Shown here piece after piece: positions 38,233 to 46,365 of a DNA stretch of 64,000 nucleotides. The DNA is taken from positions 228,394 through 292,393 of the forward strand of contig NZ_JAGIZA010000002.1 in assembly GCF_017813365.1 (NCBI RefSeq). The letters run 5' to 3'. The DNA is from Roseomonas indoligenes (lineage in GTDB: Bacteria; Pseudomonadota; Alphaproteobacteria; Acetobacterales; Acetobacteraceae). The translations under genes and the position numbers were made by a program. The notes beneath the pieces are model-generated. The model made no database searches and was not told where the DNA came from. It worked only from the letters and a program-made list of their open reading frames with translations. The number at the start of each line of letters is the position of its first letter. Position 1 is the stretch's first letter.

Positions 38233-39816
38233 CTACTGGGCCGGGCTCACATCCTGCGCCCGCGTCAGTTCATCCGCCCGCGCCTCGTGCCGCAGCCCAC
38301 GGCGCATCGCCCAGATGTTCTTCTGGATGTGGATGGGGATGATGCCCACGTCGTCCATGGCGATGGTGGTCGCCTCGCGCAGCAGCGCCTCGCGCTTGTT
38401 GTCGTCCAAGGTCTGCAGCGCCTCGGCCAGCTTCGCGTCCATCGCGGGGTTGGAGTAGCGCCCGCGGTTCGATCCGCCCCAGCCGCGCTGCGGGTTCACC
38501 GTTGCCAGCAGGGAACGCAGCGGGCTGGTCGGCTCGCCGGAGGAGGTGCCCCAGCCCACCAGCATGGCGGAGAACTCCTGCCGCCCGGCCCGCGCGACGA
38601 AGGTGGCCCAGGGCTGCCCCTCGACACCCGTCCGCACGCCGATCCGGGTCCACATCTGCCCGATCGCCTGGATAATTCGGGCGTCGTTCATGTAGCGGTC
38701 GTTCGGTCCATTCAGCTGGATGCGGAAGCCCTGCGGATAGCCCGCCTCCGCCAACAGCCGCCGCGCCCCGTCCGGATCGGCCCGGCCCACCTGCCGGTCC
38801 GGCAGCGCACCATAGGCCGTGGGCGGCAGCAGCTGCGTGCTGGGCAGGGAGGCACCTTCCATCACCCGGTCCGCGATCGCCTGCCGGTCCACCGCCATGG
38901 AAAGCGCCCGCCGCACCCGCACATCGCGCAGGGGGTTCCGCCCCAGCGGCTTGCCGTCGTTGTCCGTGATGTAGGGCGCGTTCGTCTCGTGGCTGTGCCC
39001 GAGGGCTAGGAAGATCAGCCGCAGCCCGTCCGCCTCGCTCAGCTGAACCCGGCTGTCGCCGCGCAGCTTCGCGATGTCGCTGGTCGGCACCTGGTCGATG
39101 AAGTCCACATCGCCCGAGAGCAGCGCCGCCGTCCGCGCCGCGTCATTGGTGATCATGCGGTAGTTCACGCGCTGCCAGTGCGGCCGCGCGCCGAAGTAAC
39201 CGTCGTTGCGCACGTACTCGATCCGGTCGCCGCTGCGGTAGCTGACCATGCGGAACGGCCCGGTGCCGATCGCCAGCTTTCCGGAGTTGAAATCCTCCGT
39301 CGCCGGGTTGGCATGCGTCTCGCTGTCCAGCATCTCGATCTGGCCAAGATCGACGGGCAGCAGCGGATAGGCGCCGTTGGTGTGGAAGCGCACCGTCAGC
39401 GGGTCCACCACCTCCACCCGCTGGATGGCCCGCGTGTAGATCCCGTAGGAAGACGGGCTGTTCGGCACCGTCGGCACGCGGGCGATGGTGAAGGCCACGT
39501 CCTCGGCGGTGAAGGCGTTGCCGTTGTGGAAGGTGACGTTCGGGCGGAGCTTGAACTCCCACACATCCTCCGCCACCGGTTTCCAGCTCAGCGCCAGCCG
39601 CGGCTCGACGCGCGCCTGGGCATCGAAGGCCGTCAGGCTGTCAAAAAGCATGTCCGCCACGGCGTAGTTGGGCGAGAGCGCGTGATAATGCGGATCCAGC
39701 GACGTAACCGGCGCGCCCACCGCCAGGTTCAGCGTCTGGGCGGCGGCCGGAACGGCGCCGGCGAGCACGAATGCCGAAAGGGCAGCCTTCACGGCCGCCG
39801 ATGCAAACTTCTTCAT
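38233..39816 (-). CDS. dppA: Peptide-type ABC transporter substrate-binding protein
   Basis: 527 aa. A Sec signal peptide (MKKFASAAVKAALSAFVLAG, cleavage near VPAAAQ) is followed by the SBP_bac_5 fold: APVTSLDPHYHALSPNY, VWEFKLRPNVTFHNGNAFTAEDVAFTI and a C-terminal SNRGRYSNPAMDAKLAEAL. It is the periplasmic receptor for the dppBCDF importer downstream. The ligand may be a peptide, glutathione or another oligomer. It is paralogous to the divergent gene at 39925. Confidence 0.92.
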   Translation of the reverse strand: MKKFASAAVKAALSAFVLAGAVPAAAQTLNLAVGAPVTSLDPHYHALSPNYAVADMLFDSLTAFDAQARVEPRLALSWKPVAEDVWEFKLRPNVTFHNGNAFTAEDVAFTIARVPTVPNSPSSYGIYTRAIQRVEVVDPLTVRFHTNGAYPLLPVDLGQIEMLDSETHANPATEDFNSGKLAIGTGPFRMVSYRSGDRIEYVRNDGYFGARPHWQRVNYRMITNDAARTAALLSGDVDFIDQVPTSDIAKLRGDSRVQLSEADGLRLIFLALGHSHETNAPYITDNDGKPLGRNPLRDVRVRRALSMAVDRQAIADRVMEGASLPSTQLLPPTAYGALPDRQVGRADPDGARRLLAEAGYPQGFRIQLNGPNDRYMNDARIIQAIGQMWTRIGVRTGVEGQPWATFVARAGRQEFSAMLVGWGTSSGEPTSPLRSLLATVNPQRGWGGSNRGRYSNPAMDAKLAEALQTLDDNKREALLREATTIAMDDVGIIPIHIQKNIWAMRRGLRHEARADELTRAQDVSPAQ

Positions 39817-39924
39817 CCAGTCCCCCGGGTTTCCCGATGGCGCCTTCCCAAGGCTGTGTTCTAGCAGTCCCCCCGGCCTGCCGCTAGTTTGCGCGCCAAC
39901 GCATTACATCCAGGAGAGCTGACC

Positions 39925-41544
39925 GTGTCCGAACCCGTCTCCCGCCGACTCTTCGTCACCGCATCCGCCGCCATGGCCGCCATCTCCGGCGGCCTCGCCC
40001 CCCTTGCGGCCGAGGCGCAGACGGCCGCCGTGCCGGCCAACGGCACCCTGAGCATCGGCATCGGCGGCGCTGTCACCTCCGTCGACCCGCACTTCTACAA
40101 CGCCTCGCCCAACAACGGCCTGGCCATGCACATCTTCGACCGGCTGGTGGAGCGCGATGCCCAGGCCCGCCTGCAGCCCGGCCTTGCCCTCAGCTGGACC
40201 CCGGTGTCCGAGACGGTGTGGGAGTTCAAGCTCCGTCCCGGCGTGAAGTGGCACGACGGCAAGGACTTCACCGCCGAGGACGTGGCCTTCACGGTGGAGC
40301 GCACGCCGAACGTCCCTAACTCCCCCGGCGGCTTCGGCGGCTTCGTCCGCTCCATCAAGCGGGTGGAGATCGTGGATCCGCTGACGGTCCGCTTCCACAC
40401 GGAAGGCCCGGCCCCGCTGGTCCCCACCGACCTCGCCGCCGTCGCGGTCATCGCCAAGCACGTGAACGGCACGGCGACGGAGGACTACAACTCCGGCAAG
40501 GCCGCCATCGGCACCGGCCCCTACAAGCTCGCCTCCTACACGCCCGGCGACCGGACGGAGCTGGTCCGCAACGATGCCTGGTTCGGCCCGAAGCAGCCCT
40601 GGGCCAAGGTGTCCTACCGCTTCCTCGGCAATGACAGCGGTCGCGTCGCCGCCCTCCTCGCCGGCGATGTGGACATGATCGACCAGGTCCCCACTTCCGA
40701 CATCGCCAAGCTCCGCCGCGAGAGCCGCGTGAAGGTGGTGGAGACGCAGGGCCTGCGCGTGATCTACCTCTTCCCCGACTTCTCCCGGGAAGGCCCGCCG
40801 AACTTTGCCACGGACCTCAATGGCGGGAAGCTGGCGACGAACCCCTTCCGCAACCTGAAGTTCCGCCAGGCCCTCTCGGCGGCCATCAACCGCGAAGCCC
40901 TCTGCCGGCAGGTCATGGAAGGCACCGCCCAGCCGACCGGCCAGTGGCTCGCCCCCGGCACCTACAGCCACAACCCCGATGTGAAGCCGGACACCTACAG
41001 CCCGGACCGCGCCAAGGCCCTGCTGGCCGAGGCCGGCTTCCCGCAAGGGCTGAAGATCACCCTGCACGGCCCGAACGACCGCTACCCCAACGACGCCCGC
41101 ATCATCCAGGCGGTCGCCCAGATGTGGCAGCGCGTCGGCATCCAGACCACGGTGGAGGCAGCTCCCTGGGCCAGCTTCTCCGCCCGGAACGCCCGGCAGG
41201 AGTTCGACATCCGCCTGCTCGGCTGGGCCAGCACCACCGGGGAGGCCGCCTATACCCTCGTCAACATCCTCAGCACCTATAACCAGGCGTCCCGGCTCGG
41301 CTCCAACAACAACGGCCGCTACTCCAACCCGCGCCTGGATGAGGTGACGGCCCGCGCCACCTCCACCCTCGACGACGCGGCGCGCGAGAAGCTGCTGCAG
41401 GAGGGGGTGAAGATCGCAATGGACGACCTGGCCTTCATCCCGCTGATGCAGCTGGTCAATGTCTGGGCGGTGAAGCGCGGCCTCGATTACAACGCGCGGG
41501 CCGACGAGCGCAGCGTGGCGACGGAAGCGAAGCCGGCCGCCTGA
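39925..41544 (+). CDS. Second peptide-type ABC substrate-binding protein
   Basis: 539 aa from GTG 39925 with AGGAG 8 nt upstream. The N-terminus VSEPVSRRLFVTASAAMAAI has a Tat-like twin-arginine motif (SRRLF), unlike the Sec leader of its paralogue. The mature part shares GAVTSVDPHFYNASPNN, VWEFKLRPGVKWHDGKDFTAEDVAF and NNGRYSNPRLDEV. It is divergent from the dpp operon, suggesting an alternative receptor for the same transporter. A bidirectional terminator follows. Confidence 0.92.
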   Translation: MSEPVSRRLFVTASAAMAAISGGLAPLAAEAQTAAVPANGTLSIGIGGAVTSVDPHFYNASPNNGLAMHIFDRLVERDAQARLQPGLALSWTPVSETVWEFKLRPGVKWHDGKDFTAEDVAFTVERTPNVPNSPGGFGGFVRSIKRVEIVDPLTVRFHTEGPAPLVPTDLAAVAVIAKHVNGTATEDYNSGKAAIGTGPYKLASYTPGDRTELVRNDAWFGPKQPWAKVSYRFLGNDSGRVAALLAGDVDMIDQVPTSDIAKLRRESRVKVVETQGLRVIYLFPDFSREGPPNFATDLNGGKLATNPFRNLKFRQALSAAINREALCRQVMEGTAQPTGQWLAPGTYSHNPDVKPDTYSPDRAKALLAEAGFPQGLKITLHGPNDRYPNDARIIQAVAQMWQRVGIQTTVEAAPWASFSARNARQEFDIRLLGWASTTGEAAYTLVNILSTYNQASRLGSNNNGRYSNPRLDEVTARATSTLDDAAREKLLQEGVKIAMDDLAFIPLMQLVNVWAVKRGLDYNARADERSVATEAKPAA

Positions 41545-41553
41545 GGGCGGAAT

Positions 41554-41583
41554 CCTCCTCCGCGCCGCAGGGCGCGGGGGAGG
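41554..41583 (+). terminator. Strong stem-loop between convergent genes
   Basis: CCTCCTCCGCGCC, loop GCAG, GGCGCGGGGGAGG: a 13-bp stem (one G-T pair) just after the second dppA-like gene and just before the convergent Lrp gene stop. No clean U-tract on either strand, but the position fits a bidirectional terminator. Confidence 0.6.
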
Positions 41584-41587
41584 GGGC

Positions 41588-42052
41588 CTACTCCTCGTCC
41601 GCCTCGGCCACCGGCAGGATCATCGTCTCCTTGGCCGAGGCGAGCGCCACCACCGTCTCCGTGCGCTCCACCCCGGTCTGGCCGCGAATCTCCTCGGCCA
41701 CGAAGCGCTCCAGCGCCGCCAGGTCCGGCAGGCGCAGCTTCAGCATGTAATCCCAGGGGCCGCTGACGGCGTGGCACTCCAGCACCGCGTCGGCGCGGCG
41801 CATCGCCTTGCGGAAGGCACCGTCGTCCCGCCCGGGGCGAAGCCCCACCATCACGAAGGCCAGCAGCGCGCAGCCCACCGCCGCCGGGTCCAGCGCCGCG
41901 TGCCAGCCGCGGATCGTGCCCCGCTCCTCCAGCCGCTTCACCCGTTCCGCGGTGGCGGAAACGGAGAGCCCGGCCACCTTCGAGAGGTCGGAAAGCCCCG
42001 CCGCGCCGTCCTGCTGCACGGCGATGAGGATGTTCCGGTCGATCTCGTCCAT
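41588..42052 (-). CDS. Lrp/AsnC-family transcriptional regulator
   Basis: 154 aa, standard length. The N-terminal helix-turn-helix (about 5-55) includes DEIDRNILIAVQQDGAAGLSD and AGLSVSATAERVKRLEERG. The C-terminal RAM/ligand-binding domain (about 65-145) includes CHAVSGPWDYMLKLRLPDL. Members respond to amino acids and form octamers. No target can be assigned; the neighbours are the peptide importer and ornithine decarboxylase. Confidence 0.92.
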   Translation of the reverse strand: MDEIDRNILIAVQQDGAAGLSDLSKVAGLSVSATAERVKRLEERGTIRGWHAALDPAAVGCALLAFVMVGLRPGRDDGAFRKAMRRADAVLECHAVSGPWDYMLKLRLPDLAALERFVAEEIRGQTGVERTETVVALASAKETMILPVAEADEE

Positions 42053-42108
42053 GAATGCAGCCTAGAGCCTCGGCCGGTCCCTGGAAATCATCGGGAACGG
42101 ATCTCAGG

Positions 42109-42135
42109 AAAAAGGGCGTGCCTTGCAGCACGCCC
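42109..42135 (-). terminator. Rho-independent terminator after dedA
   Basis: On the minus strand GGGCGTGC, 6-nt loop, GCACGCCC followed by TTTTT. An 8-bp perfect stem 36 nt after the dedA stop, ahead of the Lrp gene. Confidence 0.8.
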
Positions 42136-42170
42136 CGCAGGGGCCATCCGGCCCCGAAGGCCCGGACAGG

Positions 42171-42740
42171 CTAGAGAGCCGGCACCGTCCGGGCCAAGCG
42201 ACGGCGGCGATAGAAGCGGCGGAACAGGAAGATGGCCAGGATGAGCAGCGCCCCGCCGGCGATGGCGTGGAACAGCCGCTCCGGCCCGATCAGCCCACCG
42301 AGGAACCAGCCCGCAGCCACGAAGCTGCCGGCCCAGAGACCCGCGGCGCAGAAGTTCAGCAGCGCGAAGCGCAACCGCCCGATTCCCGCCAGCCCGCAGG
42401 CCGCGGCCGCCACGTTGCGGATGCCGTAGAGGAAGCGGAAGGTCAGGATGAAGATCGTGCCGTACTGAAGCAGCATCCCCGTGGCGCTGGCCATCTTCGC
42501 CTCGGCCTTCGGGTACTTCTTCATGATCCGCGGCCCGTAGCGGCGGCCCAGGGTGAACCAGGTCTGGTCCCCCAGGAAGGAGCCGAACCAGACCGAGCCC
42601 ATCAGCAGCCAGGGATCGACGACGCCCGTCATCGCCCCGATCGCCGAGGCCGCCAGGACGAAGGTTTCGCCCTCGAAGAACGCCCAGAGAGCTGCCAGCA
42701 GATAGGCAGCCGCGCCCCAATCAGCCCAGAACTCCGCCAC
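42171..42740 (-). CDS. DedA-family inner-membrane protein
   Basis: 189 aa from GTG 42740. It has the SNARE-associated/DedA signature: the re-entrant FFEGETFVLAASAIGAMTG segment and GSVWFGSFLGDQTWFTLGRRYG, followed by FRFLYGIRNVAAAACGLAGI, with about five hydrophobic segments. DedA proteins are implicated in recycling undecaprenyl-phosphate or phospholipid flipping and in proton homeostasis. It stands alone between the ornithine decarboxylase and Lrp genes. Confidence 0.9.
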   Translation of the reverse strand: MAEFWADWGAAAYLLAALWAFFEGETFVLAASAIGAMTGVVDPWLLMGSVWFGSFLGDQTWFTLGRRYGPRIMKKYPKAEAKMASATGMLLQYGTIFILTFRFLYGIRNVAAAACGLAGIGRLRFALLNFCAAGLWAGSFVAAGWFLGGLIGPERLFHAIAGGALLILAIFLFRRFYRRRRLARTVPAL

Positions 42741-42854
42741 GCCAGCCCCCGGTCTTTCGCGGCATTATTACCGACGCGTCATCACCAGGGAAGAAGAATC
42801 CGTCCCGCGTCGCACAAGGCGAGAAACGTTCTGTCCAACCATCGGCCGTTTACG

Positions 42855-42883
42855 AAAAGAAAAGGCGCCCGAAGGCGCCCTTT
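42855..42883 (-). terminator. Rho-independent terminator after ornithine decarboxylase
   Basis: On the minus strand AAAGGGCGCC, tetraloop TTCG, GGCGCCTTTT and then CTTTTC: a 10-bp stem closed by the very stable C(UUCG)G loop, 29 nt after the stop. Confidence 0.85.
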
Positions 42884-42911
42884 CCATCATCTCCTGAGCC
42901 GGTCGCCCGTC

Positions 42912-44042
42912 TCAGATATAATGCTCAGCCAGCGGCGCGAAGCCGTTGAAGGCCTGGCTGGCATAGGTGGTCACATAGGCCCCCGTCGCCAGGATCTCGA
43001 TCCGGTCGCCGGGCTGGAGCTTCTCCGGCAGCCGGTAGTTGGACTTCTCGTAAAGGGTGTCGGTGCTGTCGCAGGTCGGGCCCGCGATCGTCACCGGCCC
43101 CTCGGCCGTGCCGTCATGCGGCGTGCGGAAGGCGTACTTGATCGCCTCGCCCTCCGTCTCCGCCAGCCCGCCGAAGCGCCCGATGTCCAGGTACACCCAG
43201 CGCACCGGGTCGTCCTTCGCCTTGCGGGACACCAGCACCACCTCGGCCGAGACCACCGCCGCGTCGCCGGCGATGAAGCGCCCGGGCTCCACCACGATGT
43301 CGGGGATGGCGTTGCCGAAGTGCTCGGCCATCGCGCCCATGATGGCGTCACCGAAGGCGTCGATCTCCGGCACCTCGGCGCGGTAGCGCACGGGGTAGCC
43401 GCCGCCCAGGTTCACCATGCGAACCTTCACCCCGGCCTCCTTCAGGTCGGTGAAGAGCATGGCGACCTTGGCAATTGCCGCCGCATAGGCCGCGGTGTTG
43501 GTCTGCTGGCTGCCGACATGGAAGGAGAGACCGAAGGGGTCCAGTCCCATCTCGCCCGCCTTGATCATGAGCTCGCGCGCCATCTCGACCTCGCAGCCGA
43601 ACTTGCGGGAGAGCGGCCACTCGGCGCCGTCATTGCCGACGAGGATCCGGCAGTACACGCGGGAGCCGGGGGCGGAGCGCGCCAGCTTCTCCAGCTCGCC
43701 CTCGGAGTCGAAGGCGAACATCCGCACGCCGCGGGCATAGGCGGCGCGGATCGCGCTCTCCTTCTTCACCGTGTTGCCGAAGGAGATGGACTCCGCCGCC
43801 GCACCGGCCTCCAGCACCGCCGAGACCTCCTCCCAGGAGGCCGCGTCGAAGCAGGAGCCGAGCCCGGTCAGCCGCTCTAGGATCGGGGCGGCCGGATTGG
43901 CCTTCACGGCATAGTAGATGCGGGCCAGCGGCAGCGCGGACTGCAGGCGCCGGTAGTTCTGCTCGACGCGATCCACGTCGAGCACGAGGCACGGCGTCGC
44001 CGGCTGCACATCGGAAAGAAACTGAGCGATCTTCGGAGTCAT
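42912..44042 (-). CDS. Ornithine (lysine/ornithine) decarboxylase, alanine-racemase-fold type
   Basis: 376 aa from ATG 44042. It is a fold III PLP enzyme. The Schiff-base lysine lies in YYAVKANPAAP (about residue 45), the glycine-rich PLP phosphate loop is in VNLGGGYPVRY, and the active-site cysteine is in GPTCDSTDTLYEK. The VEPGRFIAGDA segment is typical of bacterial ODC/LODC. It converts ornithine to putrescine. A 354-nt leader and a good terminator frame it as a single-gene unit. The potFGHI polyamine importer is 14 kb away. Confidence 0.93.
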   Translation of the reverse strand: MTPKIAQFLSDVQPATPCLVLDVDRVEQNYRRLQSALPLARIYYAVKANPAAPILERLTGLGSCFDAASWEEVSAVLEAGAAAESISFGNTVKKESAIRAAYARGVRMFAFDSEGELEKLARSAPGSRVYCRILVGNDGAEWPLSRKFGCEVEMARELMIKAGEMGLDPFGLSFHVGSQQTNTAAYAAAIAKVAMLFTDLKEAGVKVRMVNLGGGYPVRYRAEVPEIDAFGDAIMGAMAEHFGNAIPDIVVEPGRFIAGDAAVVSAEVVLVSRKAKDDPVRWVYLDIGRFGGLAETEGEAIKYAFRTPHDGTAEGPVTIAGPTCDSTDTLYEKSNYRLPEKLQPGDRIEILATGAYVTTYASQAFNGFAPLAEHYI

Positions 44043-44396
44043 CGCACCACCCCCCCAAGCGAAGGCGGCAGGCGGCCGCATTCCGCGAACCGGGCCTGCA
44101 CAGGTTGACGAACGGTCGAACGAACCAGCGACCAAAGAGAGAGCCTGTCGGCGGGAGCCGGCAGGGGTTGCCAGAACGCTTGACGTCGTTGCGTAACCCT
44201 TGGGCCAGAGGCACGTGCGTACTGCGTCTGAGGCGGCAAATAATCCCCCCGCCCCGGGGGTGCAAGTCCCATCATCCCCGTAGCCGAGATTTTTTTCGTG
44301 AGCGGGCGTGGTGGCCGTAAACCTCCCGGAACCCACAAAGGCCGGCCACCGATTTCCGGGTGAATTGATGAAACCGCAGGCCCCTTTCCGGCGCGC
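44043..44396 (-). promoter_or_regulatory. Long structured 5' leader of ornithine decarboxylase
   Basis: This is the largest non-coding gap in the window. It contains the near-palindrome at 44144-44165 (9-bp arms, loop of 4), a GTGGCCG/CGGCCAC pair (44309-44315 and 44343-44349), a CCCCCGCCCCGGGGG dyad near 44246-44260 and an A/T run at 44289-44296. An open frame from ATG 44275 ends in TGA overlapping the decarboxylase ATG (ATGA), so a translated leader is possible. Rfam has an alphaproteobacterial speF leader for such genes; a match is not established. Confidence 0.45.
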
Positions 44397-45059
44397 TCAG
44401 CGCCGTGAAGGCACCCCGTAGGCCCGCAGGAACACGTCCACCGCGCTGTCCACCACCGCGTCCATCGCCGCCTCGTCCGGCACCGGCCCGCCCAGCATCG
44501 CCTGCATGTAGAGGTCGCCGCGGATCAGCCCCACCAGGTGGTCGGCCGCCACCAGCGGGTCCGCATCCGCCCGCAGCTTGCCCTGCTGCTGCGCCTCACC
44601 CAGCCGGCGCCCCAGCCAGGCCCGCCCGCGGCCCGGCCCGGACTCGTAGAAGGCCTGCGCCAGATCGGGAAAACGCGTGCATTCCGCGATGACGGTGCGG
44701 TGGATCGCCAGGCTCTGCGGACTCATCAGGAAGCGGATCCACACCCGCCCCAGTTCCCGCAGCGCCCCGTCGGTGGAATCGGCATGGGACGCCATCTCCT
44801 CGGATTCGGAGGCGATGGCGGTGCAGCGCTCCCCCACGATGGCGGCGAACAGGGCCTCCTTCCCGCTGAAATAGGCATAAAGCGTCGCCTTGGAGACCCC
44901 GGCCTCTTTCGCCACGGCATCCATCGACACATTGGCGTAGCCGCTCGCCATGAACAGCTGCGCGCCCGCCTTCAGGATCGCGGTGCGCTTGGGCGAGGTG
45001 TCGGGCAGGGCGGCAAGGGTACAGGACAACGGGAAATCCCCAGGCGGAGCGGTGCGCAC
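44397..45059 (-). CDS. TetR-family repressor of the adjacent efflux operon
   Basis: 220 aa from GTG 45059; TTG 45029 gives a 210-aa form with a better ribosome site. The helix-turn-helix is at about 25-70 (RTAILKAGAQLFMASGYANV, VSKATLYAYFSGKEALF). The ligand-binding region contains RFPDLAQAFYESGPGRGRAWL and resembles AefR-like TetR C-terminal domains. It is divergent from the HlyD/MFS efflux pair, with two palindromic operators between them, so it likely represses both directions and is released by the pump's substrate. Confidence 0.92.
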   Translation of the reverse strand: MRTAPPGDFPLSCTLAALPDTSPKRTAILKAGAQLFMASGYANVSMDAVAKEAGVSKATLYAYFSGKEALFAAIVGERCTAIASESEEMASHADSTDGALRELGRVWIRFLMSPQSLAIHRTVIAECTRFPDLAQAFYESGPGRGRAWLGRRLGEAQQQGKLRADADPLVAADHLVGLIRGDLYMQAMLGGPVPDEAAMDAVVDSAVDVFLRAYGVPSRR

Positions 45060-45068
45060 TCATTTGAT

Positions 45069-45083
45069 ACTGAACTGTTCAGT
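45069..45083. promoter_or_regulatory. Palindromic operator 1 of the TetR regulator
   Basis: ACTGAA-CTG-TTCAGT, a perfect 6-bp dyad with 3-bp centre, 10 nt upstream of the TetR start. The same palindrome recurs 58 bp away beside the efflux gene. Confidence 0.75.
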
Positions 45084-45126
45084 TTTCCATGGACAAACTG
45101 GCGGGGGCACGCCATTTAGCCACTGA

Positions 45127-45141
45127 ACTGAACGGTTCAGT
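45127..45141. promoter_or_regulatory. Palindromic operator 2 of the TetR regulator
   Basis: ACTGAA-CGG-TTCAGT, ending 6 nt before the HlyD-family ATG and covering its ribosome-binding region. A further half-site ACTGAA lies directly upstream at 45122-45127. Confidence 0.75.
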
Positions 45142-45147
45142 CACGCC

Positions 45148-46341
45148 ATGAATGCCCGGACCAGCGACATCCCCGAGACCGAATCGCGCGCCAGCACGGC
45201 TGCCGCGCCTGCCCCGCGCCGCTCCCGCTTCCGCCGCGCCCTGCCCCTGATCGCCCTTGTCGCCGTGGGCGGCCTTGCGGCCGGCGGGATCTGGTACTGG
45301 GGGGTCGGCCGCTTCATGGAATCCACCGACAATGCCTATGTCGGCGGCGACATCGCCGTGCTCTCCCCGCGGATCGAGGGCGACGTCGCCCGCATCCTCG
45401 TCGCCGACAACCAGCCCGTTGAGGCCGGCCAGCCCCTGATCGAGCTGGAGAGCCGCGACTGGACCGCCCGCCGCGACGGCGCTGCCGCCGCCCTGGCCGA
45501 GGCGGAGGCCAATATCGGAACCCTCGCCGCCCAGCGCACCCAGGCCCTGGCCCAGGTCGCCAGCGCCGAGGCCCAGGTCGCGACTGCGGAGGCCCAGGCG
45601 GCGAATGCCGAGGCCGAGCGCGTCCGCGCCGTGGCGGAGGCCGGCCGCGCCGGCAGCCTCGCCACTGGCGGCTTCGGCACCCGCGCGGCCGTGGACACCA
45701 CGGTCGCCGCCCAGCGAAAGGCCGAGGCCGGCGTCGCCGCCGCCCGCGCGGGCCTTGCCGCGGCCCGCGCCGGGCTTGAATCCGCCCGCGCCGGCATCCC
45801 CGTGATCGAGGCCCAGTCCCGCTCCGCCGTCGCGCGCCGCGACGCCGCCCACGCCTCCCTGGAACTGGCCGAGTCCAACCTGGCCTACACGGTCATCCAC
45901 GCTCCCTTCGCGGGGGTGGCGGGGAACCGTGCCGCCCAGCTCGGCCAGCACGTCCGCGCCGGCCAGAACCTGATCGCCGTCGCCCCCTCGGCCGACCGCC
46001 TCTACGTCACTGCCAACTTCAAGGAGACGCAGCTGCGCCGGATCCGGGAGGGCCAGCCGGTGGAGCTCTCCGTCGATGCCGGCGCCACCCTCCACGGCAC
46101 GGTGCAGAGCCTTTCCCCGGCCACCGGCGCCCAGTTCTCCCTGCTGCCGCCGGAGAACGCGACGGGCAACTTCACCAAGATCGTCCAGCGCGTCCCCGTC
46201 CGCATCGCCGTCGATCCCTGCCAGGACGTCCGCGCCCTGCGCCCCGGCCTCTCGGTCGAGGCCGAGGTGGACACGCGTGACGACCCGCACGCCCCCAACA
46301 CCCTCTTCGGCGCCGCTGCCGCGATCATCCGCGGCCGCTAA
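45148..46341 (+). CDS. HlyD/EmrA-type periplasmic adaptor of a tripartite efflux pump
   Basis: 397 aa. A cytoplasmic N-terminus (residues 1-30) is followed by one membrane helix (ALPLIALVAVGGLAAGGIWYW), then the barrel-sandwich lipoyl half-motifs (VGGDIAVLSPRIEGDVARI, VIHAPFAGVAGNRAAQLGQHV) separated by a long Ala-rich coiled-coil hairpin (residues 100-240). It links an inner-membrane MFS exporter to an outer-membrane channel. No ribosome site is visible; operator 2 occupies that stretch. The TolC-type partner is not in the window. Confidence 0.93.
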   Translation: MNARTSDIPETESRASTAAAPAPRRSRFRRALPLIALVAVGGLAAGGIWYWGVGRFMESTDNAYVGGDIAVLSPRIEGDVARILVADNQPVEAGQPLIELESRDWTARRDGAAAALAEAEANIGTLAAQRTQALAQVASAEAQVATAEAQAANAEAERVRAVAEAGRAGSLATGGFGTRAAVDTTVAAQRKAEAGVAAARAGLAAARAGLESARAGIPVIEAQSRSAVARRDAAHASLELAESNLAYTVIHAPFAGVAGNRAAQLGQHVRAGQNLIAVAPSADRLYVTANFKETQLRRIREGQPVELSVDAGATLHGTVQSLSPATGAQFSLLPPENATGNFTKIVQRVPVRIAVDPCQDVRALRPGLSVEAEVDTRDDPHAPNTLFGAAAAIIRGR

Positions 46342-46365
46342 AGGCCCCCCGAGAAGACGCCCGCC

